DNA of 64,000 nucleotides from CAVSMC01 sp963728935 (GCA_963728935.1 CAVSMC010000001.1:1922001-1986000), one strand, 5' to 3'. Shown: positions 30,897 to 40,256, numbered from the stretch's first letter. Notes: a model not told the origin generated them from the letters alone. Made by a program: numbers and translations.

Positions 30897-32159
30897 TTAC
30901 GTTTCCCCCATCGAATAATTGCCGCGATTGTACGCGGGCACCGGCGCCATCGATGCGCCGACGACGATCCACGCCGCGGCGAACACGAGGCACAGCGCGA
31001 ACACGGCAGGCGGACCGAAGTGCTGCGACAGCCAGCCGCCGACCGCGGCGCCGACGAACGTGCCGAAGAACTGGACGCTCGAATAGACGCCGACCGCCGT
31101 GCCCTTCGCGTCGGCGGGCGCGAATTTGGAGATGAGCGACGGCAGCTTCGCTTCGAGCAGGTTGAACGCGGTGAAGAAGACGACGAGCCCGGCGATCGTC
31201 CACGCGAGCGACGCGCCGGCCGCCGCGAGGATCGCCTGCCCGACGAACAACACGGCGATGGCACCGACGAAGATCGGCTTGCTGCGGCCGGGGCGGTCGG
31301 CCTGCATCATCGCGGGCGCCATCAGAACGACCGAAGCGATCAGCACGGGCAGATAGATCGCCCAGTGCCGGCCTGTCTCCACACCCTCGTCGCGCAGCAT
31401 GAACGGCACCTGCACGAACAGCGCCATCAGCGCGGCATGCAGCGCGAAGATGCCGTAATTGAGGCGCAACAGCTGGCCGTCGGCCAGCACGCGCCGCCAC
31501 TGGCGCGGCGTGTCGGGCGGTCGGGCTGCGAATTCGGATTGCGGCACGGCCTTCAGCAGTACGCCGATCGCGCCGATCGCGAGCACGCCGGTCAGCACGA
31601 AAATGCCCGGCACGCCGATGACCGACGTGAGCGCAGGGCCCGCGACGAGCGACAGCGCGAACGTCGCGCCGATCGTCATGCCGATCGCCGCCATCGCGCG
31701 CGTTCGCACCTCGTCACGCGTGAGGTCGGCGGTGAGCGCGATGACGGCGGCGGAGATCGCTCCGGCGCCCTGCACCGTGCGGCCGATGATCGTCCACACG
31801 ATCGACGGCGCCCACGCAGCGACGAAGCTGCCGAGCGCGAAAACCAGCAATCCGCCGACGATCACGGGCTTGCGTCCCCAGCGATCGGACGCCCAACCGA
31901 ACGGGATCTGCAGCACCGCCTGCGTGAGGCCGTACGCACCGAGCGCGAGTCCGACCAGCGCGTGATCGCGCCCTCCGGGAAGCGTTTCGGCGTACAGCGC
32001 AAGCACCGGAAGGACGATGAACATGCCGAGCATGCGCAGGCCGAAGATGCCGGCGAGTCCCATCGTTGCGCGTCGCTCGACCGCGGTCATCCGCGCGCGC
32101 GGCAGCGGCCCGCCAGCGGGCACGGCCTTAGTAGCGGCGGGCTCGGCGCGATCGCGCAT
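30897..32159 (-). CDS. MFS transporter
   Basis: Major facilitator superfamily permease of 420 residues with twelve predicted helices. MFS motif A is present between helices two and three as GWASDRWGRKPVIVGGLL. Conserved text such as FIVLPVLALYAE and GRTVQGAGAISAAVIALTAD places it in the YajR/multidrug-like subgroup regularly found between uvrA and ssb. The first ~25 residues (Pro/Ala-rich) may be excess; ATG 32090 (MTAVERRATMGLAG) is an alternative start. Substrate unknown; drug efflux is the usual inference. Stop codon abuts ssb. Confidence 0.88.
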   Translation of the reverse strand: MRDRAEPAATKAVPAGGPLPRARMTAVERRATMGLAGIFGLRMLGMFIVLPVLALYAETLPGGRDHALVGLALGAYGLTQAVLQIPFGWASDRWGRKPVIVGGLLVFALGSFVAAWAPSIVWTIIGRTVQGAGAISAAVIALTADLTRDEVRTRAMAAIGMTIGATFALSLVAGPALTSVIGVPGIFVLTGVLAIGAIGVLLKAVPQSEFAARPPDTPRQWRRVLADGQLLRLNYGIFALHAALMALFVQVPFMLRDEGVETGRHWAIYLPVLIASVVLMAPAMMQADRPGRSKPIFVGAIAVLFVGQAILAAAGASLAWTIAGLVVFFTAFNLLEAKLPSLISKFAPADAKGTAVGVYSSVQFFGTFVGAAVGGWLSQHFGPPAVFALCLVFAAAWIVVGASMAPVPAYNRGNYSMGET

Positions 32160-32187
32160 CGGTTCTTCGAACAGGGGAAAGTCGTGC

Positions 32188-32217
32188 TTAGAAACGGCTG
32201 CGGAATGGCGGTATAGT
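32188..32217 (+). promoter_or_regulatory. Possible uvrA promoter
   Basis: TATAGT at 32212-32217 preceded at 18 bases by a poor -35 match, TTAGAA (32188-32193). No CTGT-N8-ACAG LexA box is visible in the 200-bp gap between the divergent genes, so SOS control is not supported here. Weak call. Confidence 0.3.
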
Positions 32218-32362
32218 AGCAGGTTGCCTCGCCGTTTTCCGATGCGCCGCTCGATCTAGGCCGAACGTCGAACGCCGTCGCGCGGGAGCGCACGTTGTCT
32301 TCGAGCGCAAGCGCTCGCAGCCATTGAAAACGCACGGGGCCGACGCAAACTCATTCGATCGC

Positions 32363-35293
32363 ATGGATTACATCCGCATTCGCGGCGCCCGCACGCACAA
32401 CCTCAAGAACATCAATCTCGATCTTCCGCGGCACCGCTTGATCGTCATCACCGGGCTGTCGGGGTCCGGCAAGAGCTCGCTCGCGTTCGACACGCTGTAC
32501 GCCGAAGGGCAGCGCCGCTACGTCGAGTCGCTCTCCGCGTACGCGCGGCAGTTCCTGCAGCTGATGGAAAAGCCGGATGTCGACCTGATCGAAGGGCTGT
32601 CGCCGTCGATCTCGATCGAGCAGAAGGCGAGCTCGCACAATCCGCGATCGACGGTTGGCACCGTCACCGAAATCCACGATTACCTGCGCTTGCTGTTCGC
32701 GCGCGTCGGAGACCCGTATTGTCCCGACCATCCCGAGCAGAAGCTCGCGGCGATGACGATCTCGCAGATGGTCGACGCGACGCTTGCGCTCGCCGCGGAC
32801 GCGAACGAGGAGACGCGGCTGATGATCCTCGCGCCGGCGATCGTCAATCGCAAGGGCGAGCAACTCGAGCTGCTGATCGAGCTGCGCGCGAAGGGTTTCG
32901 TGCGCGTGCGCGTCGACGGCGAGATCCATGACGTCGACGCGGTGCCGCGTCTTGCGAAGTCCGCCAAGCACACGATCGAAGTCGTCGTCGACCGTCTCAA
33001 GGTGCGGCCCGACATGAAGCAGCGGCTCGCCGAGTCGTACGAGACCGCGCTTCGCGTCGGCGACGGCCGCGCGATCGCCGTCGAGATGGACGTCGACGAA
33101 AATGGCCGGCCGCGGGAGCACCTGTTCTCGGCGAAGTTCGCGTGCCCGATCTGCAACTACTCGCTGCCCGAGCTCGAGCCGAGGCTGTTCTCGTTCAACA
33201 ATCCGATGGGCGCGTGCCCTCGCTGCGACGGCCTCGGGACGATCACGTTCTTCGATCCGAAGCGCGTCGTCGCGTTTGCGCAGCTCTCGCTCGCCTCCGG
33301 CGCGATCAAGGGCTGGGACCGGCGAAACCAGTTCTACTTCCAGTTGCTCGGCAGTCTCGCCAAGCACGCCGGCTTCGATCTCGAGCGGCCGTTCAACCGG
33401 CTGCCCGAGCGCGTGCAACAGCTCGTGCTCTACGGCAGCGGCGACGAGAAGATCGCGTTCACCTATCTGTCCGAGCGCGGCAAGCCGGCGGTGCGCGAGC
33501 ATCCGTTCGAGGGCATCATCCCGAACCTCGAGCGGCGCTATCGCGAGACCGACTCCGTCATGGTGCGCGAGGAGCTTGCGAAGTATCTGAACTCGAAGCC
33601 GTGTCCCGAATGCGGCGGTACGCGGCTGAAACGCGAGGCGCGCCACGTGAAGCTCGGCTCGGGCGCATCGGCACGCGCGATCTTCGAGGTGTCCGCGCTG
33701 CCGCTGAAAGAAACCGCGGCGTACTTCGCGACGCTCGAGCTCGACGGCCACAAGCGCGCGATCGCCGACAAGATCGTGAAAGAGATCGAGAGCCGGCTGT
33801 CGTTTCTCAACAACGTCGGTCTCGACTACCTCGCGCTCGACCGTTCGGCGGAGACGCTCTCCGGCGGCGAGGCGCAGCGGATCCGCCTCGCCTCGCAGAT
33901 CGGCTCGGGACTCACCGGCGTGATGTACGTGCTCGACGAGCCGTCGATCGGACTGCATCAGCGTGACAATGATCGGCTGCTGTCGACGCTCAAACATCTG
34001 CGCGACCTCGGCAACAGCGTGATCGTCGTCGAGCACGACACCGACGCGATCCTCGCCGCCGATCACGTCGTCGACATGGGTCCGGGCGCCGGCGAGCACG
34101 GCGGGCAGATCGTCGCGCAGGGCTCGCCGCACGAGATCCGGATGGCTGCGCATTCGCTGACCGGCCAGTATCTCGCCGGTCATCGGCAGATCCCGATCCC
34201 GGCGCGCCGTCATCGCGCCGACGACGAACGCAAGCTCGTCATCAGCGGCGCGACGGGCAACAACCTGAAAGGCCTCACCTTCGAGCTGCCGGTGGGGCTC
34301 TTCGTCTGCATCACCGGCGTCTCGGGGTCGGGCAAGTCGACGCTGATCAACGACACGCTCTATCACGCAGTCGCGCGAGCGCTCTACGGGTCGACGGCCG
34401 AGCCCGCGCCGTTCGTCGAGATGGAGGGGCTCGAGCATTTCGACAAGGTGATCAGCGTCGATCAGAGCCCGATCGGCCGCACGCCGCGCTCGAATCCGGC
34501 GACCTACACCGGATTGTTCACGCCGATCCGCGAAATCTTCGCGCAGGTCAAGGAAGCGCGCGAGCGCGGCTACGGGCCGGGGCGCTTCTCGTTCAACGTC
34601 AAGGGCGGCCGTTGCGAGGCATGCCAGGGCGACGGGCTGATCAAGGTCGAGATGCATTTCCTGCCCGACGTCTACGTGCCGTGCGATGTCTGCCACGGCC
34701 AGCGCTACAACCGCGAGACGCTCGAGATCCGCTACAAAGGGCGCAACATCCACGAAGTGCTGTCGATGACCGTCGAGCACGCGTACGAGTTCTTCGAGCC
34801 GCTCCCGGCGGTCGCGAGAAAGCTGCAGACGCTGCTCGACGTCGGCCTCGGTTACATCACGCTGGGACAATCGGCGACGACGCTGTCGGGCGGCGAAGCG
34901 CAACGCGTGAAGCTCGCGCTCGAGCTCTCCAAGCGCGACACCGGCCGCACGCTCTACATCCTCGACGAGCCGACGACGGGGCTGCACTTCCACGACATCG
35001 AGATGCTGCTCACCGTGCTGCACCGGCTGCGCGATCATGGCAACACGGTCGTCGTGATCGAGCACAACCTCGATGTCATCAAGACCGCTGACTGGATCGT
35101 CGATCTCGGCCCCGAAGGCGGCGACGGCGGGGGGCGCATCGTCGTGCAAGGTCCGCCGGAGGAAGTCGCGCAGCATCCCGAAAGCCACACCGCGCACTAC
35201 CTGAAGCCCGTCCTCGACGCGCAGTCGCCGCGGCCGGCGGAGCCGGCGGAGGAAGCGCGCGCCCGAAAGGTGTCGAGCGATCTGCTCGGCTGA
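32363..35293 (+). CDS. uvrA: Excinuclease ABC subunit A
   Basis: Damage-recognition ATPase of nucleotide excision repair, 976 residues. Two ABC modules are evident: Walker A GLSGSGKSSLAFDT (near residue 35) and GVSGSGKSTLINDT (near 665), each paired with an LSGGEAQR signature (near 505 and 850) and Walker B LDEPSIGLHQ / LDEPTTGLHF. Zinc clusters are CPICNY with CPRCDG, and CEACQGDG with CDVCHG. The ATG at 32363 gives MDYIRIRGARTHNLKNI, the standard start. The last ~35 residues (AEPAEEARARKVSS) form a tail. A family-A repeat begins four bases after the stop. Confidence 0.98.
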   Translation: MDYIRIRGARTHNLKNINLDLPRHRLIVITGLSGSGKSSLAFDTLYAEGQRRYVESLSAYARQFLQLMEKPDVDLIEGLSPSISIEQKASSHNPRSTVGTVTEIHDYLRLLFARVGDPYCPDHPEQKLAAMTISQMVDATLALAADANEETRLMILAPAIVNRKGEQLELLIELRAKGFVRVRVDGEIHDVDAVPRLAKSAKHTIEVVVDRLKVRPDMKQRLAESYETALRVGDGRAIAVEMDVDENGRPREHLFSAKFACPICNYSLPELEPRLFSFNNPMGACPRCDGLGTITFFDPKRVVAFAQLSLASGAIKGWDRRNQFYFQLLGSLAKHAGFDLERPFNRLPERVQQLVLYGSGDEKIAFTYLSERGKPAVREHPFEGIIPNLERRYRETDSVMVREELAKYLNSKPCPECGGTRLKREARHVKLGSGASARAIFEVSALPLKETAAYFATLELDGHKRAIADKIVKEIESRLSFLNNVGLDYLALDRSAETLSGGEAQRIRLASQIGSGLTGVMYVLDEPSIGLHQRDNDRLLSTLKHLRDLGNSVIVVEHDTDAILAADHVVDMGPGAGEHGGQIVAQGSPHEIRMAAHSLTGQYLAGHRQIPIPARRHRADDERKLVISGATGNNLKGLTFELPVGLFVCITGVSGSGKSTLINDTLYHAVARALYGSTAEPAPFVEMEGLEHFDKVISVDQSPIGRTPRSNPATYTGLFTPIREIFAQVKEARERGYGPGRFSFNVKGGRCEACQGDGLIKVEMHFLPDVYVPCDVCHGQRYNRETLEIRYKGRNIHEVLSMTVEHAYEFFEPLPAVARKLQTLLDVGLGYITLGQSATTLSGGEAQRVKLALELSKRDTGRTLYILDEPTTGLHFHDIEMLLTVLHRLRDHGNTVVVIEHNLDVIKTADWIVDLGPEGGDGGGRIVVQGPPEEVAQHPESHTAHYLKPVLDAQSPRPAEPAEEARARKVSSDLLG

Positions 35294-35296
35294 AAA

Positions 35297-35388
35297 AAGT
35301 AGGAAAAAGTAGGGTCAGACTCGACTTTTGATGAAGCCCTCCAATCAGCCGTCCGGCTCGCGGAAAGTCGAGTCTGACCCTACTTTTC
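35297..35388. repeat. Family-A inverted pair (REPIN) between uvrA and a GNAT gene
   Basis: Arms at 35304-35329 (AAAAAGTAGGGTCAGACTCG...) and 35363-35388 (GAAAGTCGAGTCTGACCCTA...), inverted, with a 33-bp spacer. A truncated extra start (GAAAAAAGTAGG) precedes the left arm. The element spans from the uvrA stop to two bases before the next start codon. Confidence 0.88.
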
Positions 35389-35390
35389 TA

Positions 35391-35912
35391 GTGCTGCGCC
35401 GCTCGGATCCGGCGAAGCGCGACGTCGAGGCGGCCGCCGTGTGCACGGTCATGCTCGCGTCGCGGCGCGCGGCGCTGCCGGGATTGCGCGAGCCGCACAC
35501 GGCGGACGAGGCGCTCGCGTTCATTCGCGAAGTCGTTCTCGCCACGCAGTCGGTATGGCTCGCCGAATGCGGCAGCCGCATCGTCGGCTTCGCCGCGCGC
35601 AGGGGCGGATGGCTGATGCATCTGTACGTCGCGCCGGGCTGGAGCGGACGCGGCATCGGCCAGCGGCTGCTCGATCGCGTGCTGTCGGAATCGCCGCGGC
35701 TCGAGCTGTGGACGTTCGCGCGCAACGCCGGCGCGCGCCGCTTCTACGAGCGCAACGGCTTCGTCGCCGTCGAGTTGGGCGACGGCGGCGGCAACGAGGA
35801 AGGAGAAGCCGACGTTCGCTACGTGCGCGCGACGCCTCGCGCGCGCGTTCGAGCGACGATGCGGGCATCGCGCATCACCGATACGCAACGCAAGAGCGCG
35901 CGGGTGCGCTGA
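35391..35912 (+). CDS. GNAT-family acetyltransferase
   Basis: N-acetyltransferase of 173 residues starting at GTG 35391 (MLRRSDPAKRDVEAAAVCTV). The acetyl-CoA loop is WSGRGIGQRLLDRVL, and motif B is FARNAGARRFYERNGFVAV. The tail after about residue 140 is Arg-rich and unconserved. An earlier in-frame ATG (35328) lies inside the repeat spacer and would give a nonsense N-terminus (including KVESDPTF from the arm), so I reject it. The repeat ends two bases before the start, leaving no visible Shine-Dalgarno. Substrate unknown. Confidence 0.8.
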   Translation: MLRRSDPAKRDVEAAAVCTVMLASRRAALPGLREPHTADEALAFIREVVLATQSVWLAECGSRIVGFAARRGGWLMHLYVAPGWSGRGIGQRLLDRVLSESPRLELWTFARNAGARRFYERNGFVAVELGDGGGNEEGEADVRYVRATPRARVRATMRASRITDTQRKSARVR

Positions 35913-35919
35913 CTGGCTG

Positions 35920-37734
35920 CTACGAGGAACCTGGAGCCCTCGTCGTTCGGTGGCTCCGATGCTCGGACGGGCCGCCGCGTTTCGAAAGATTGCGCGCGGT
36001 ATTGATCAGCGCGACGTGCGTCAACACCTGCGGGAAGTTGCCGAGCTGACGTCGCGTGCGCGGGTCGTACTCCTCCGCGAGCAAGCCGACGTCGTTGCGT
36101 AGCGCCAGGAGCCGCGCGAACAGCCGCTCTGCCCGCGCACGCTGGCCGCAGAGAGCGAGTGCATCGGCGAGCCAGAACGAGCAGGGCAGGAACACGCCCT
36201 CCTGCGGCGGCAATCCGTCGACTTCGTCCCCCGTGGTATAGCGGCGAATGAATCCGTGATCGGAGAGTTCTCGCTCGATCGCGCCGATTGTGCCGTGCAC
36301 GCGCGGATCGTTCGCCGGCAGGAACCCCACGATCGGGATCAGCAGCAGGCTCGCGTCGAGATGCTTGGCGCCAAAATACTGGACGAACGTGTTGCGCGTT
36401 GCGTCGTAGCCGCGACGGCAGACGGTGGCGTGGATGTGGTCGCGCAACGCGCGCCACCGATCGAGCGGCGCGTCGAGCCGGCAGCGTTCGGCGGTGCGGA
36501 TCGCGCGGTCGGTGGCGACCCACGCCATGATCTTCGAATGCGTGAAATGACGGCGACGGCCGCGCACTTCCCAGATGCCGTTGTCCGGTTCCGTCCATTC
36601 CGATTCGAGGAACTCGAGCAGCGTGCGCTGGAACGCCCACGAATCGGCATAGACCTCGAGCCCGGCCTGCGTTGCGAGACAGAGCATATCGACGACCTCG
36701 CCGTAAACATCGAGCTGCCATTGGCCCGATGCGGCGTTGCCGATGCGCACGGGCCGCGAGCCGCGGTAGCCGGGCAGCCATGGGATCGCAAACTCGGCAA
36801 CCTGCCGTTCGCCTGCGATTCCATAGAGCACCTGAAGGTCGCGCGGCCGGCCGGCCGCCGCGCGCAGCAGCCATTGACGCCACGCGCGCGCCTCGTCACG
36901 ATAGCCGGCGAGCAGCAGCGCGTACAGCATGAACGTCGCGTCGCGCACCCAGCAATAGCGATAGTCCCAGTTGCGAACGCCGCGCAGACGCTCCGGCAGC
37001 GACGTCGTCGGCGCGGCGATGATGCCGCCGGTCGGCGCGTACGTGAGCGCCTTCAGCGTCAGCAGCGAACGCTGGACTGCTTCGTGCCAACGCCCTTCGT
37101 ATGTGCACGCGTCGCACCACGTCCGCCACTCGCGCTCGGTCGCACCGATCGCGGCGGTGGCGTCGATCGGCAGCGGCCTCCGCTCGTGCGACGGGAAATG
37201 CGTCAACACGAACGGAACGCGCTCGCCGCGCCCGACGCTGAAGTGCGCGACAGTCGTGAAGTCCTTGCCTTGCGTTTCCACCGGCGTTCGCAGCTCGAGC
37301 GAATCAGGTCCCGCGGTCGCGAGCAGCGCGCCATCGGAGCGGCGCACCCAGGGAACGACGATTCCGTAGCCGAAGCGGATCACCAACTGCATGCGCATCG
37401 GCACGTGACCTCGCACACCCTCGACCACGCGTATGACATCGGTTCGGCCGGCCCACAGCGGCATGCAATCGACAAGACGCACGACGCCCTCGGCGGTCGC
37501 GATTTCCGTTTCGAGGATCATCGTGCCCGGCCGGTAGCGGCGCTGCACCGCCTTTACCCGTCCCTGCGGTGCGATCAGCCAGCGGCCGTGCTCCGCCTTG
37601 CCGATGAGCGCGGCGAAAACCGCCGGCGAGTCGAAGCGCGGCACGCACATCCAGTCGATCGAACCGTTGCGGCCGACCAGCGCCGCCGTGCGCGAGTTGC
37701 CGATCAGCGCGTAGTCCTCGATCCGTTGCGCCAT
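35920..37734 (-). CDS. Glycoside hydrolase family 15 protein (glucoamylase/trehalase-like)
   Basis: Cytoplasmic alpha-toroid glycosidase of 604 residues from the ATG at 37734 (MAQRIEDYALIGNSRTAALV). It has the N-terminal beta-sandwich region ending near 220 and the (alpha/alpha)6 barrel with RNWDYRYCWVRDATFMLYAL, WLPGYRGSRPVRIGNAASGQ and PQEGVFLPCSFWLADALAL. These match the bacterial GH15 group including trehalases and glucoamylases without signal peptides. It is 14 bp downstream of a zwf remnant on the same strand, a pairing seen in related genomes for trehalose/glucose handling. With the neighbour deleted it may now be expressed from the remnant's promoter. Confidence 0.88.
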   Translation of the reverse strand: MAQRIEDYALIGNSRTAALVGRNGSIDWMCVPRFDSPAVFAALIGKAEHGRWLIAPQGRVKAVQRRYRPGTMILETEIATAEGVVRLVDCMPLWAGRTDVIRVVEGVRGHVPMRMQLVIRFGYGIVVPWVRRSDGALLATAGPDSLELRTPVETQGKDFTTVAHFSVGRGERVPFVLTHFPSHERRPLPIDATAAIGATEREWRTWCDACTYEGRWHEAVQRSLLTLKALTYAPTGGIIAAPTTSLPERLRGVRNWDYRYCWVRDATFMLYALLLAGYRDEARAWRQWLLRAAAGRPRDLQVLYGIAGERQVAEFAIPWLPGYRGSRPVRIGNAASGQWQLDVYGEVVDMLCLATQAGLEVYADSWAFQRTLLEFLESEWTEPDNGIWEVRGRRRHFTHSKIMAWVATDRAIRTAERCRLDAPLDRWRALRDHIHATVCRRGYDATRNTFVQYFGAKHLDASLLLIPIVGFLPANDPRVHGTIGAIERELSDHGFIRRYTTGDEVDGLPPQEGVFLPCSFWLADALALCGQRARAERLFARLLALRNDVGLLAEEYDPRTRRQLGNFPQVLTHVALINTARNLSKRGGPSEHRSHRTTRAPGSS

Positions 37735-37747
37735 CACCGTCGCGCGC

Positions 37748-38005
37748 TCACTTTGGCGCCGGGTTGTGCCATCGTTCGGCCGCCGGCAGCACGCGCTCGG
37801 CTTCGGGGGGTCCCCACAAGCCCGCCGGGCCGCCCCAAGGGCGAATACCGGGGTGCGCAGCACGGTCGTGGCGCGCAACGCCGATCACCGGCACTTCGAG
37901 CGAGCCGCCTGCGGTGAGCTTGTCGATCGCCGGCAGGATCATCTTGCCGGCGAGGTCGCCGGTTACGCCGAAGAGTACGAGCGGGTCGCAGGGCTGCGCG
38001 TCCAT
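37748..38005 (-). pseudogene. zwf: Glucose-6-phosphate dehydrogenase remnant with large in-frame internal deletion
   Basis: An 85-codon frame. Residues 1-45 are the N-terminus of G6PD, including the NADP-binding FGVTGDLAGKMILPAIDKL and VPVIGVAR. Residues ~64-85 (WGPPEAERVLPAAERWHNP) resemble the extreme C-terminus of the same enzyme, where relatives end WGP-EA...WH-P. About 370-400 codons between them are missing. The join, residues 46-63 (HDRAAHPGIRPWGGPAGL), is not G6PD-like; it is the reverse-strand reading of the dispersed GRPxxEYRSA repeat. No active site remains. It may persist because it carries the leader for the GH15 gene 14 bp downstream. Confidence 0.7.
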
Positions 38006-38089
38006 CGTTCGCCTTTCGGAGGGGATTGCCGTTCGGCCGAACGAACTTTCGTCGCTGCGCGCGGGGAAAGGTTCCTTGCATTGGCTTCG

Positions 38090-38650
38090 TCAGATCGGTT
38101 CGGCCCGTGCTGTGGGCGCTTCGTCGTGAGCAGCCTGCGGCGGCGCGGACTTCGTTACCGCGGCGAGGATTCCCTGCAGCAGCGCGGTGGGGGTCGGCGG
38201 GCAGCCCGGAATTTCGACGTCGACGGGAATGACGTTGGCGACGCGGCCGAGCGTCGCATAACTCTCGCCGAAAATGCCGCCGCTGCAACCGCAATCGCCG
38301 ACCGCTACGACGAGCTTCGGTTCCGGTGTCGCGTCGTACGTGCGCCTGAGCGCGATCGCCATGTGCTTGGACACCGGTCCGGTGACGAGCAGCATGTCGG
38401 CGTGCCGCGGGCTCGCGACGAATTTGATGCCGAGCCCTTCGATGTTGTAGTAAGGATTGCCGAGCGCGTGGATCTCGAGCTCGCAGCCGTTGCACGAGCC
38501 GGCGTCGACTTGGCGGATCGTCAACGCGCGTCCCAGCGTACGCAGCAACTGCTGCTGCAGACGCGCGACGACGACCATTTGCTCGTCCGGCGCCGGCGGC
38601 GGCTCCGACTGAATGCCGGTCTTCGCGATCTGTCGCAGTACGTACCACAT
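38090..38650 (-). CDS. hyfI: Ehr complex small subunit (HyfI/NuoB-like, [4Fe-4S] protein)
   Basis: A 186-residue peripheral subunit homologous to hydrogenase-4 HyfI and complex I NuoB. The proximal (N2-type) cluster ligands are retained: Cys53 and Cys56 in GSCNGCELEIHALG, Cys120/Cys122 in GDCGCSGG and Cys150 in GCPPTP. It is the last gene of the operon, nine bases after the large subunit. Because the large subunit has lost its nickel ligands, this subunit would pass electrons through N2 to or from something other than a NiFe site. The Pro-rich N-terminus and last 20 residues are unconserved. Confidence 0.9.
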   Translation of the reverse strand: MWYVLRQIAKTGIQSEPPPAPDEQMVVVARLQQQLLRTLGRALTIRQVDAGSCNGCELEIHALGNPYYNIEGLGIKFVASPRHADMLLVTGPVSKHMAIALRRTYDATPEPKLVVAVGDCGCSGGIFGESYATLGRVANVIPVDVEIPGCPPTPTALLQGILAAVTKSAPPQAAHDEAPTARAEPI

Positions 38651-38659
38651 GTGGAATGC

Positions 38660-40204
38660 CTATAGGTCCTGGCCGCTGTACGACAGATTGAACGATTTGT
38701 TGATCAGCGGGAAATCGGGAACGATGTTGCCGATCACCGCGTGCTCGAGAACCGGCCAGTTCGACCAAGACGGATCGTGGGTACGAGCACGGCGGATCGT
38801 CTCGTTCGGCCCGCTGTCGATCGCCACGAACACGGGTCCGCGCCAGCCTTCGACGAACCCGATGCCCGTGCGAAACGCCGGCAGCGGCGGCAGCGGCGCG
38901 CGGAAGTCGCCGCCCGGCAGCGCGTCGACGATCGCTCGCACGAGGCGAAGCGACTCGCCGAGCTCGTCGAAGCGGACCGCGACGCGCGCCGCGACGTCGC
39001 CGTCGTCGTGGACGATCTTGCGCACGGCGAGCGCGTCGTACGGCGAGCGCGGAAAGTCGCACCGCACGTCGCGCGCCTGACCGCTCGCGCGGCCGGCCAT
39101 GCCGGTCAATCCCAGCTTCGCCGCGAGCGCGGGCGTGACGTAGCCGCACGTGCGGAAACGATCCTGCAGGCCGGCGTGATCGTCGTAGATCGCGCGCAGC
39201 GTCGCGATCTCGCGCTCGAGCCGCGTGCATTCGTCGCGGATCGCGGCCACGTGCGCCGACGCAAGATCCCGCGCGACGCCGCCCGGCACGACGACGTCCA
39301 TCATCAACCGGTGGCCGAGCGCGGCGAGATTCGTGCGCAGCACGTCTTCCTTGAGCCGTGAGAACTGCGCGAGCCCGAACGCGAATCCGCCGTCGTTGCC
39401 GAGATAGCCGAGATCGCCGAGGTGATTCGCGATGCGTTCACGCTCGAGCGCGAGCGCACGCAGCCACGCTGCGCGCGGCGGTATCGACATCGCGCCGATC
39501 GCCTCGATCGCTTGCGCATACGCCCACGCGTACGCGACCGTGCTGTCGCCCGACACGCGTCCGGCGAGCCGACCGCCGTCGGCGAGCGAGAACTGCTCGA
39601 AGCGCTTCTCGATGCCCTTGTGCACGTAGCCGAGGCGCTCCTCGAGGCGCAGCACTTTCTCGCCGACGACCTGGAAGCGGAAGTGTCCCGGCTCGATGAT
39701 GCCCGCGTGAACGGGGCCGACCGGAATCTCGTGCACGCCGTCGCCCTCGACCTTGACGAACGCGTACTCCTCCTGCCCCGGCTCCCATTTCGGCGACGGC
39801 GCGAAATCGCGACGCAACGGAAACTGGTCGATCGGCCAGCTCGCCATCCACGCCCACGGACGCTGATCGTCGGCGTCCGATACAGTGCCGACCAGGTCGA
39901 ACGCCGCGCGCTGCATGCGGTTGGCAGCCGGGAAGATCGCGCTCACGTCCGGGCAGGTTGCCGCGGTTTCCGGCAGCGTGTGCTCGAGGACGGTGATGCC
40001 GTCGGCATCGAGCAGCGCAACGCGCAGCAGGAAGCCGCGCTGGCGGTCGCGTTCGTCGCTCGCCCACAACGCGACGAGCTGCCCGCCCTGTTCCCACGAC
40101 AGCCGGCAAGCCGGCAGCAGCTGACCGGAACTCACCGGCACGCGCCACGCCGGCAATGGCGCGGGCAATGGCGCGGCGGCGAGTCCGAGGCGGCCGACGT
40201 CCAT
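38660..40204 (-). CDS. hyfG: Ehr complex large subunit (HyfG/HycE-like) lacking all four Ni ligands
   Basis: A 514-residue fusion: an N-terminal NuoC-like half (to about 155) and a NuoD/hydrogenase-large-subunit-like half starting VGPVHAGIIEPGHFRF and RLGYVHKGIEKRFE. In hydrogenases the Ni-Fe centre is held by two CxxC pairs. The first pair should lie in the RVCGxC motif; here it is RVSGDS, so Ser218 and Ser221 replace both. The second, DPCxxC near the C-terminus, is here NLSYSG, so Ser508 and Gly511 replace both. NiFe catalysis is therefore excluded, as in described energy-converting hydrogenase-related (Ehr) complexes. The protein also lacks the C-terminal maturation extension. The redox partner is unknown. 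Confidence 0.88.
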   Translation of the reverse strand: MDVGRLGLAAAPLPAPLPAWRVPVSSGQLLPACRLSWEQGGQLVALWASDERDRQRGFLLRVALLDADGITVLEHTLPETAATCPDVSAIFPAANRMQRAAFDLVGTVSDADDQRPWAWMASWPIDQFPLRRDFAPSPKWEPGQEEYAFVKVEGDGVHEIPVGPVHAGIIEPGHFRFQVVGEKVLRLEERLGYVHKGIEKRFEQFSLADGGRLAGRVSGDSTVAYAWAYAQAIEAIGAMSIPPRAAWLRALALERERIANHLGDLGYLGNDGGFAFGLAQFSRLKEDVLRTNLAALGHRLMMDVVVPGGVARDLASAHVAAIRDECTRLEREIATLRAIYDDHAGLQDRFRTCGYVTPALAAKLGLTGMAGRASGQARDVRCDFPRSPYDALAVRKIVHDDGDVAARVAVRFDELGESLRLVRAIVDALPGGDFRAPLPPLPAFRTGIGFVEGWRGPVFVAIDSGPNETIRRARTHDPSWSNWPVLEHAVIGNIVPDFPLINKSFNLSYSGQDL

Positions 40205-40256
40205 CGGGCTCAGTCGTCCCGCGGGAATGACGATCTTGCGGTGGGCATCGGTGCTT

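Noticed and set aside
32160..32362. LexA/SOS box controlling uvrA and the divergent MFS-ssb pair
   Set aside because: I looked for CTGT-N8-ACAG on both strands of the gap and found no acceptable match.
32351..35197. A 948-codon open frame antisense to uvrA
   Set aside because: It lies exactly opposite a certain uvrA gene, has Arg/Asp/Val-rich low-information composition typical of antisense frames in high-G+C DNA, and shows no domain.
35328..35390. Upstream ATG start for the GNAT gene at 35391
   Set aside because: It would translate the repeat spacer and arm (giving KVESDPTF), a nonsense N-terminus not seen in GNAT proteins.
38660..40204. Functional NiFe hydrogenase / formate hydrogenlyase
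   Set aside because: All four Ni-binding cysteines are replaced, and no maturation, ferredoxin or formate dehydrogenase genes accompany the operon.
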